DNA of 12,057 nucleotides from Hungateiclostridiaceae bacterium UBA1305 (GTDB lineage Bacteria; Bacillota; Clostridia; Acetivibrionales; DTU013), in contig DBTX01000006.1 of the NCBI GenBank assembly GCA_002307275.1, positions 897 through 12,953 on the forward strand, in the 5' to 3' direction. Made by a program: the position numbers and the translations under genes. The notes beneath the pieces are model-generated. The model had not been told where the DNA came from, ran no database searches, and saw only the letters and a list, made by a program, of their open reading frames with translations. The first letter of the stretch is position 1, and each line of letters starts with the position of its first letter. Positions 6,560-12,057 of the stretch are shown in pieces.

Positions 6560-7435
6560 TTAATAGATTATAATACTCCAAGTATTTACATATGTATCCT
6601 TACTTTTTAGCCTTATAAAATCCTCTTTCCTGGTTAATTCAATCACTTCATTGTCCTTTGCAGGCAAACTGAGCCAGGGTTCAATGCAAATATAAGGCGC
6701 ATCTGTTTTAGGGCGATGCCACAAGCCCAAATAAGGCATCTGTGGATACTCGACCCGCACGGCACGGTCAGTTTTGTCACTTTTTAAAGTAACAGCCCTG
6801 CCCGTCCCGCTCAACACTACCGCATCTTTATCAAATAAGCCATGATTTAGCGGAAGTATTCTTCCTTTTTTTAAGGAAAATGGTTCCTTATTTCCTGTAA
6901 CAAAACAAGTGTCGGAAAAAATTTCTTTCATGGGCAACTTTGCGTCATCAAATTCAAGATAGAAATCCGTAAAGTCCAGACCGGCTTCCAGAGGTACCCG
7001 GAAGCCCGGATGTCCGCCGAGGCCAAAGTACATATCTTTATTATCATCATTAACGACCTGATATTCTATAACCAGCGTATTCGCTTGTAATCCGTATGTC
7101 AGATTAAACGAAAAGTCAAACGGATATATCTTTTTCGTATCTGCACCAGCAGTTAAGGTAAAAATAATCTTATCACCGGAAACATATTTGCAGGAAAGCT
7201 GTGCGTTTGACAAAAAGCCATGGATCGTCATATCATAGCTTTTCCCGTCATATATGTATCTTTCCTCCGTAAGCCTGCCAACAAAAGGGAATAAATTCGG
7301 TGCGCAACGATTCCAATACCGTTCATCACCCTGCCAGAGATATTCCGTTCCGTCATTTTTTTTAATGCTGATGACCTGCCCGCCCAGCGAATCTATTTTG
7401 ATCGTTAAAGCATCGTTTTTAATTTCATATATCAT
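6560..7435 (-). CDS. Aldose 1-epimerase family protein (galactose mutarotase-like)
   Basis: Members of this fold interconvert the alpha and beta anomers of free sugars, or in the YeaD branch of hexose 6-phosphates. The 291-residue length and sequence suit the LacX/GalM-like group. Candidate catalytic residues are H72 (in MTIHGF), H142 (GLGGHPGF, probable acid) and E252 (CIEPW, probable base). There is no signal peptide, so it is cytoplasmic. The ATG at 7435 has AAGGAG about 9 nt upstream. It lies 61 bp after the isomerase gene and is the last well-supported gene of the sugar operon. Its role is probably to supply the anomer used by the next enzyme, but the substrate is not shown by the sequence. 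Confidence 0.88.
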   Translation of the reverse strand: MIYEIKNDALTIKIDSLGGQVISIKKNDGTEYLWQGDERYWNRCAPNLFPFVGRLTEERYIYDGKSYDMTIHGFLSNAQLSCKYVSGDKIIFTLTAGADTKKIYPFDFSFNLTYGLQANTLVIEYQVVNDDNKDMYFGLGGHPGFRVPLEAGLDFTDFYLEFDDAKLPMKEIFSDTCFVTGNKEPFSLKKGRILPLNHGLFDKDAVVLSGTGRAVTLKSDKTDRAVRVEYPQMPYLGLWHRPKTDAPYICIEPWLSLPAKDNEVIELTRKEDFIRLKSKDTYVNTWSIIIY

Positions 7436-7496
7436 ATCTCAACTCTCCTTATTGTTCTATATGCTATATATTATCATTTTTGAAGCAGTTCAGGTT

Positions 7497-8624
7497 TTAA
7501 GAATTCGGGGGGCAGCAAATTAAAAGTCTGAGGCGCGAATCGGATTCCCATGAAATATTTCTCACTCCTGCAGGCACGAAATAAGTCTCTCCTTTATTAA
7601 GCACTGTTTCTCCCATTCTGCAGCAAAGTTTCCCGTGCCCGTCATCCACAAGCACTGTGAAAAAACCCTTGGGAGTATAAGAAACAGTAGTTGCATCAAG
7701 ATCAATTCTATACAAACTGAAACAAGGTGTTACCTTTTTTCCTATCAATAATTCGACCGTATGCTTCTCATTTTTCTCAATGAGCTCCGGTATTCGTTTA
7801 TAATTTTTGAGATTCTCTTCATAGCTATATGCGTTATAATCAAATTGCTCCATCATTTTTTCGGTTCCGATACCCAATGTGCATACCTCATCCGTCAAAG
7901 CACCGCCCGTAGGAGTAGTCTTTTCCATACGGAATACCAGATCCGAAGGTTCCTGAATTTCGGCCAGAAAACATCCTTCACCAATCGCATGCGGAACACC
8001 GCTCTTTACAAAAAAAAGATCCCCTCTTTCTACATTTATTCTATGCAGCATGCTCAGCATTTGAGGAATATCCTGGTTCTTGTAAACATTAAACCAGTCT
8101 TCTTTTGTTATGCCTTCTTTGAAGCCCAATAGCACATACGGAGCGACACCATTCAGTTTTCTGGTACCCAGCACATACCATGCTTCTGTTTTCCCATACT
8201 CGGAATGAAATAATCGTCTTGCCGCATCCTTGGCAGGATGCGCCTGTATAGGAAGCCTTAAAGACGAATCCAGCAATTTTGTCAGCAATCCGGTTTGATC
8301 TCCATACTTTTTATAATGGGATTCGCCGAGAAATGCAGCCGGATTTCCTGACACAATCTCTTTCAAGGATGCCCTGTATTCAGTTCCGCAGAAGGATGCG
8401 GCAACCATTGTATACCCCTCGGCGATATTTTCCCTTCCGATATTATGAGCTCTTACCGTCGAGCCTATCCAATCCTCCGGAAAATGTCCGTCTTCTCCAT
8501 GTCCGCATCTCCAATCTTCAAGCAGTCTGCCTCCCGTATAAGTTCTCCACACCCTGCATGATTCCATTTTTAAAGGCATCTCTGCAGAAAACACCAATTC
8601 GTTTTTTTGCATTGTCTTGTTCAA
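7497..8624 (-). CDS. manA: Class I mannose-6-phosphate isomerase-like cupin enzyme
   Basis: ManA enzymes interconvert mannose 6-phosphate and fructose 6-phosphate, feeding mannose into glycolysis. This 375-residue protein shows the zinc site of the class: QAHP (Q127, H129), E147 in KTEAWYVL, and H212 in SGVPHAIGEG, followed by EIQEPSDLVFRM. The N-terminal part (VWRTYTGG, then EDWIGSTV) differs from the short Bacillus-type ManA, and the protein is about 60 residues longer, so it belongs to a separate subgroup whose substrate might not be mannose 6-phosphate. The start is probably TTG at 8624, with AAGGAG 10 nt upstream. The ATG at 8612 would lie 22 nt from that site. It is the fourth gene of the sugar operon, 92 bp after the second permease, and no sugar kinase is visible nearby. 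Confidence 0.85.
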   Translation of the reverse strand: MNKTMQKNELVFSAEMPLKMESCRVWRTYTGGRLLEDWRCGHGEDGHFPEDWIGSTVRAHNIGRENIAEGYTMVAASFCGTEYRASLKEIVSGNPAAFLGESHYKKYGDQTGLLTKLLDSSLRLPIQAHPAKDAARRLFHSEYGKTEAWYVLGTRKLNGVAPYVLLGFKEGITKEDWFNVYKNQDIPQMLSMLHRINVERGDLFFVKSGVPHAIGEGCFLAEIQEPSDLVFRMEKTTPTGGALTDEVCTLGIGTEKMMEQFDYNAYSYEENLKNYKRIPELIEKNEKHTVELLIGKKVTPCFSLYRIDLDATTVSYTPKGFFTVLVDDGHGKLCCRMGETVLNKGETYFVPAGVRNISWESDSRLRLLICCPPNS

Positions 8625-8639
8625 AATATATCTTCTCCT

Positions 8640-8693
8640 TTAATAAAAGCTGACAACCCCTTTTGCAAGTGAAATTCCCAATTTAAAATTCAT
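8640..8693 (-). CDS. Possible 17-residue ORF between permease and isomerase genes
   Basis: An ATG at 8693, with AAAGGG 6 nt upstream, opens 17 codons (MNFKLGISLAKGVVSFY) and stops directly before the AAGGAG of the isomerase gene. Translation ending there could keep the isomerase ribosome site open. This is an inference from spacing only; it may be chance. Confidence 0.15.
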   Translation of the reverse strand: MNFKLGISLAKGVVSFY

Positions 8694-8698
8694 GTAAA

Positions 8699-8712
8699 GC
8701 CCTTTTCTGGGC
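8699..8712 (-). other. Short GC stem-loop after the second permease gene
   Basis: On the minus strand GCCC-AGAAAA-GGGC forms a 4-bp GC stem followed by TTT, a few bases after the permease stop codon. It is too short for a firm terminator call. It could be a weak attenuator that lowers expression of the downstream isomerase and epimerase genes. Confidence 0.2.
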
Positions 8713-8716
8713 GCCC

Positions 8717-9544
8717 TCAGCCTTTTACCGAACCTGCAACCATACCGCTGACCAATTGCTTTTGTGCAAACAAAAATAGAATAACTATGGGAACAAGTGA
8801 CATTATAGCCCCGGCAGATATTATATCCCAACGGATGTCATACTCGCCGATTAATGCGGTGAGAGATACGGGCAGCGTCCGGGTTTTTGAAGATGTAAAC
8901 ATCACGGCAAACAGGTATTCATTCCAGGAACTTATGAACATGTAGCTTCCCGTTGCTACCAGGCCCGGTTTCAGCATAGGGACAATAATCTTAACAAATA
9001 GTTGGAAGACGGATGCTCCATCAATTTCGGCCGCTTCATCCAGCTCTATAGGTATTTCATTCATATATGACGTCAAAAGCCATATGCTGAAAGGTATGGT
9101 GAATGTACAATAGGATACTACCAGCGCCGACAATGAACCAAGCATATTCAAGCTTTTGAATATTTTAAACAGCGGCGTCAGGTAAAGCACTGACGGAAAC
9201 ATGTATAAAAGCAGGATACCGCTAAGGGCTATATTTTTCCATTTGAAATGATATCTTGAAAAGGTATAACCTGCCATTGATGAAACCAGCATAGCTATCA
9301 AGCATGTCAGCGATGCTGTGTAAATACTGCGAGCCATACTTTGCAGAAAATCCGTTTCAAGAAAAAGTGTTTTGAAGTTTCCCAGTGTAGGTTTATTGGG
9401 CAAAAAGGTTAAATTCAAGGTATACAATTCATCCGTCGTTTTTAATGATGTCAGCAAGGTCCAGGCATATGGGAAAACTACAAAACTCACTAATAAAACA
9501 AGAGGAAGATAAAACAAAACTACGTTTTTTTTTCTTTTCTTCAT
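8717..9544 (-). CDS. Carbohydrate ABC transporter permease, MalG/UgpE type
   Basis: This is one of the two membrane subunits of a CUT1 sugar importer. The 275-residue protein has about six membrane segments (near 8-30, 74-97, 105-127, 136-160, 190-213, 242-263). The cytoplasmic EAA loop, which docks on the ATPase, runs from about E167 to M190 and includes ELDEAAEIDGAS. A short C-terminal tail (VSGMVAGSVKG) is typical of MalG-like subunits. The ATG at 9544 has GGGGGAG about 8 nt upstream, inside the end of the preceding permease gene. Only 1 bp separates the two permease genes, so translation is probably coupled and the two subunits are made in equal amounts. The sugar carried cannot be read from this subunit. 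Confidence 0.95.
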   Translation of the reverse strand: MKKRKKNVVLFYLPLVLLVSFVVFPYAWTLLTSLKTTDELYTLNLTFLPNKPTLGNFKTLFLETDFLQSMARSIYTASLTCLIAMLVSSMAGYTFSRYHFKWKNIALSGILLLYMFPSVLYLTPLFKIFKSLNMLGSLSALVVSYCTFTIPFSIWLLTSYMNEIPIELDEAAEIDGASVFQLFVKIIVPMLKPGLVATGSYMFISSWNEYLFAVMFTSSKTRTLPVSLTALIGEYDIRWDIISAGAIMSLVPIVILFLFAQKQLVSGMVAGSVKG

Positions 9545-9545
9545 T

Positions 9546-10445
9546 TTAATTACTCCCCCTATACTTTTTAGTAAATTTCATATATATAATCATAAAAGCA
9601 ATCATGCATAGTGTGCCAAAAACCGCAATTGTAGAACCATATCCGAAGTTCAGGGATTTCTGCGCTTTGAGATAGGCATTTAAGGATACCGTCATCGAGC
9701 TGTATCCAGGACCGCCCTGAGACATGACATAAAGAACTTCTACATTGTTAAATACCCATATAACCCTTAACAATAGTGTTGTAATAACGGTTTGCAATAT
9801 ATGCGGCCATGTTATATAAACAAACTTCTGAAAGGAATTTGCCCCGCTTATATCTGCAGCTTCATACAAATCAAGCGGAACTGTCTGGAAAGACGCCAGT
9901 ATCATGATTGTAAAAAATGGCAGTCCTTGCCAGACCATTGTAGCAATTTGGGAATAAAGCGCCGTTTTGGCATTCGCCAGCCAGGCAATCTTATCCTGTA
10001 TAATGCCGAATTTCAATAATATACTATTCAGTATGCCAAAATTCCCGTTATATATCCAGGACCACATGAGTGCTATAACAACTCCTGGTGTTACCCATGG
10101 GATCAATATGATAGAACGTATTACACTTCTGCCGCGGAATGGCTGATTAAGCAGTATAGCCAATGCCAGTCCAAATAAAAACTGAGTTGTAACCGTAATA
10201 CCAACCCATTTGAACGTATTTGCAAGCGATGCTATAAATGCATCGTCATGCCAAATGTCAATGTAGTTTTTAAAACCAACAAATGAACTATTTTGCAAAT
10301 CTGTTAGCTTGTAGTACTGAAAGCTTGTAATCACAGCATTAAATATAGGATAAATAATAACGCAAACGACAAGTATAAAGGCCGGGGCCAACATAATGAC
10401 AGGTACGAGATCTTTCTTTCTGCTTGAATTTACTGCTTTTATCAT
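9546..10445 (-). CDS. Carbohydrate ABC transporter permease, MalF/UgpA type
   Basis: This is the partner membrane subunit of the CUT1 importer. The 299-residue protein has about six membrane segments (near 13-35, 77-100, 109-133, 164-184, 215-235, 268-290) and lacks the extra N-terminal segments and large loop of E. coli MalF. The EAA loop is at about 194-214 (YEAADISGANSFQKFVY). The sequence MSQGGPGYSS (241-250) matches the conserved G-G-P region of this permease class. I chose the ATG at 10445, which has AAAGGTGAT upstream at normal spacing; an in-frame GTG at 10457 falls inside that ribosome site. The gene is preceded by a 172-184 bp gap with a stem-loop after the binding-protein gene, and the next permease gene starts 1 bp after its stop. 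Confidence 0.95.
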   Translation of the reverse strand: MIKAVNSSRKKDLVPVIMLAPAFILVVCVIIYPIFNAVITSFQYYKLTDLQNSSFVGFKNYIDIWHDDAFIASLANTFKWVGITVTTQFLFGLALAILLNQPFRGRSVIRSIILIPWVTPGVVIALMWSWIYNGNFGILNSILLKFGIIQDKIAWLANAKTALYSQIATMVWQGLPFFTIMILASFQTVPLDLYEAADISGANSFQKFVYITWPHILQTVITTLLLRVIWVFNNVEVLYVMSQGGPGYSSMTVSLNAYLKAQKSLNFGYGSTIAVFGTLCMIAFMIIYMKFTKKYRGSN

Positions 10446-10520
10446 AATATAAATCACCTTTTCAAGTATAAGGCATCCATAATGTCAGAATTCCTTATTC
10501 GCTTAATTATTTAAAATAAT

Positions 10521-10566
10521 GGCAATAAGTTTGAAAAGGCCGGATAAGTCTTTCTTGCTTATTGCC
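10521..10566 (-). promoter_or_regulatory. Intercistronic stem-loop between binding-protein and permease genes
   Basis: GGCAATAAG (10521-10529) is the exact inverse complement of CTTATTGCC (10558-10566), a 9-bp stem with a 28-nt loop that may fold further (GAAA/TTTC). On the minus strand the sequence after it is ATTATTTT, only a partial T run. Stem-loops here in sugar ABC operons commonly protect the upstream mRNA or act as leaky terminators, so binding protein exceeds permease. An adjacent short dyad, ATTATTT-A-AAATAAT (about 10506-10520), lies downstream. Confidence 0.5.
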
Positions 10567-10629
10567 GCAATATCAATTGAAAAAATCTGTCACACAGCGA
10601 TTTTATTTAGCAGAATAGAGTTTAATTTT

Positions 10630-11934
10630 CTATTGTTTACCATCCAAGCTGTCATTAAGTATTTCCATCATTTTTTCACTTGTTATTTCCCCTAACAAGG
10701 CTCTCTGGAATGTCTGCGGCCAAACCTCCTCAGTAAAGGAAGACATGGTGGATTTAATTGGTAGTGCCTTGGAAAATGTCAGAGAATCAGCTGATGTTTT
10801 GAAGAAAACATCCTTCTGGTATTTATCCATCGCTGCAACGGACTTTACCCACGGAACCTGCTTCAGTTCTGTGCAGATAGTATCCTGCATCTCGGGTGTT
10901 GAAATCCACTTGATGAATTCCGTAGCTGCATCAATATTCTTCGAACCGGAATAAACGCCTAAATTGGTTACTTCCAATACTCCGAATTGTCCACCCACGC
11001 CTGCAGGCATAGGAACAGCCACCACTTTATCCGCTCCAAGCGTATCTACAATTGCTTTTGATGACCCTACATGATGATACATCATTGCCGTTACGCCAGC
11101 CTTAAAGTTCTGAAGAATTTCATTAAATCCGTCCGTCGGTGCAGTAGGCGGCGCCCAACCGTTTTTAAAAATATCTATATATTTTTGATTTGCTTTGATT
11201 AGCTCATCCTTCACCAACTGCGCTTTACCATTCGCGTCAAAATAATTCCAATCCGGCAATGCATTCAAAACCATACTTGACCACATGGATTGACCGCCTT
11301 TGGCGCCCCGCATGCCAAACCCGTAGACATCCGTTTTACCATCGCCGTTTGTATCCTTCGTTAATTTTTCACACGCCTTATAAAAATCATCCATGGTTTT
11401 AGGGTAATCCAGACCTGCTTCCTTAAAATAATCTGTTCTGCAATACAAATACATGGTCAATGCTGAACGCGGAAACGTGTAGAGTTTGTCATACCCGGCA
11501 TATGCCAGCTTAAGCATGTTATCTGGCACTTCATCAATATATTCCCAACTGTCGAATTTACCCGTGAGATCCGCAAGTCCTTGCAACCCCACAAGCTCCG
11601 GAATCCAAGAAGGGTATGTAATGAATACATCCGGCGCCGTTCCCGAACTGACGGCAGTGAGCAACTTATCGTGGAAACTGCTGGAGGGGATCGGTTCCAA
11701 GTCTAAAGTAATTTTATCCGTATATTTTGCCCATTTGTCAGCCAGCATTTCCTGATGCTTACCTTCAGTATCTTCCCAATACCAATAAGTAATTTTGACT
11801 GGTTCAGATTTTGTACTGGAACTTACTGATACCTTTGTAGTCGCTTGTGCATCAGTTTCTGAATTTCTTGAACACCCGGAGTTAATAGTCAGTAATAAGC
11901 ACATTATTACACCTAACACAAATACTTTTTTCAT
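10630..11934 (-). CDS. Sugar-binding lipoprotein of a CUT1 ABC transporter
   Basis: This is the extracellular solute-binding subunit, family 1 type, that captures the sugar and presents it to the permeases. The 434-residue precursor starts with a lipoprotein signal: MKK, a hydrophobic core, and C21 in INSGC. The residue three before Cys is Asn, not the usual Leu, so the lipobox is atypical. A Ser/Thr-rich linker (about 22-45) leads to the binding fold, opening with KITYWYW (47-53). D194-D202 (DTNGDGKTD) resembles an EF-hand calcium loop, as seen in several such proteins. The ATG at 11934 has AAGGAGG 6 nt upstream. The frame stays open to 12018, and a second AAAGGAGG there precedes an in-frame TTG (12003), so a form with about 23 extra N-terminal residues cannot be excluded. 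It is the first gene of the operon within the window. Ligand unknown. Confidence 0.93.
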   Translation of the reverse strand: MKKVFVLGVIMCLLLTINSGCSRNSETDAQATTKVSVSSSTKSEPVKITYWYWEDTEGKHQEMLADKWAKYTDKITLDLEPIPSSSFHDKLLTAVSSGTAPDVFITYPSWIPELVGLQGLADLTGKFDSWEYIDEVPDNMLKLAYAGYDKLYTFPRSALTMYLYCRTDYFKEAGLDYPKTMDDFYKACEKLTKDTNGDGKTDVYGFGMRGAKGGQSMWSSMVLNALPDWNYFDANGKAQLVKDELIKANQKYIDIFKNGWAPPTAPTDGFNEILQNFKAGVTAMMYHHVGSSKAIVDTLGADKVVAVPMPAGVGGQFGVLEVTNLGVYSGSKNIDAATEFIKWISTPEMQDTICTELKQVPWVKSVAAMDKYQKDVFFKTSADSLTFSKALPIKSTMSSFTEEVWPQTFQRALLGEITSEKMMEILNDSLDGKQ

Positions 11935-12057
11935 TGTTTTCCTCCTTGTAGACGAAATTTGCTTTATTCCCTGCAACATAAAACGGTTTTTCCGTATTTC
12001 CAACAAACCTCCTTTCATATATCAAAGCTGTGTTAGTTAATTGCGAAACTCAAAACC
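11935..12057 (-). promoter_or_regulatory. Leader region of the sugar operon (partial)
   Basis: This holds two ribosome-site sequences: AAGGAGG next to the binding-protein ATG, and AGGAGG at 12008-12013 about 75 nt further upstream in the same frame. A small dyad, ACGG-AAAAA-CCGT on the minus strand (about 11981-11993), followed by TTT, lies between them. I find no convincing -35/-10 pair before the right edge; the promoter and any regulator gene are probably outside the window. Confidence 0.35.

Noticed and set aside
8709..8716. GGGCGCCC palindrome at the end of the second permease gene
   Set aside because: An 8-bp GC palindrome without a T tract or flanking repeats is not enough for a regulatory call.
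8640..8831. Minus-strand ORF of 63 codons over the end of the second permease gene
   Set aside because: Most of it is an out-of-frame overlap with the permease 3' end. Only the last 17 codons, which have their own ATG, were kept as a low-confidence item.
1..12057. CRISPR arrays, tRNA or rRNA genes, transposases, long direct repeats
   Set aside because: None was seen when reading both strands; the window is filled by ordinary coding genes and short gaps.

Overview
The window reads as chromosomal DNA of a low-to-mid GC Firmicute, most likely of class Clostridia. The reasons are the radA-disA pair, strong AGGAGG-type ribosome binding sites, SigA-like extended -10 promoters, and a CUT1 sugar ABC operon that carries a lipoprotein-type binding protein but no ATPase gene. 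Species cannot be fixed from the sequence alone. I see no RNA gene, insertion sequence, phage gene or CRISPR array.

Layout from left to right. (1) 1-92: 3' flank of disA, with a plus-strand intrinsic terminator that probably serves an unseen gene entering from the left. (2) 93-2559, minus: radA then disA, 10 bp apart, behind an extended -10 promoter at about 2622-2630. RadA remodels recombination intermediates and DisA makes c-di-AMP while scanning DNA, so this is a genome-integrity unit. (3) 2600-2817: mostly intergenic. It holds a candidate 49-codon small gene on the plus strand (2725-2874) whose end overlaps the tail of the next gene and whose start lies in an inverted repeat. (4) 2818-4803, minus: an intracellular GH15 glucoamylase-like hydrolase. 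(5) 4804-4937: divergent promoter region with a perfect 14-bp palindrome. (6) 4938-6230, plus: a membrane family 2 glycosyltransferase. (7) 6231-6559: AT-rich convergent gap with a possible 30-codon ORF and an AT hairpin. (8) 6560-11934, minus, transcribed right to left: sugar-binding lipoprotein, two permeases, a ManA-type isomerase and a galactose-mutarotase-like epimerase.

Region 8 looks like one sugar-uptake operon. The lipoprotein captures a sugar, the two permeases form the channel (energised by an ATPase encoded elsewhere), and the isomerase and epimerase process the imported sugar. Mannose or a mannose-containing saccharide is the simplest guess, from ManA alone. A stem-loop between the binding-protein gene and the permeases fits the usual excess of binding protein over permease. 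The right half looks more AT-rich by eye than the left, which may mean separate histories.

Nothing here is clearly an undescribed system. The best leads are the small ORF at 2725, the shared palindrome between the GH15 and GT2 genes, the sequence features of the operon leader, and the orphan transporter whose substrate is unknown.
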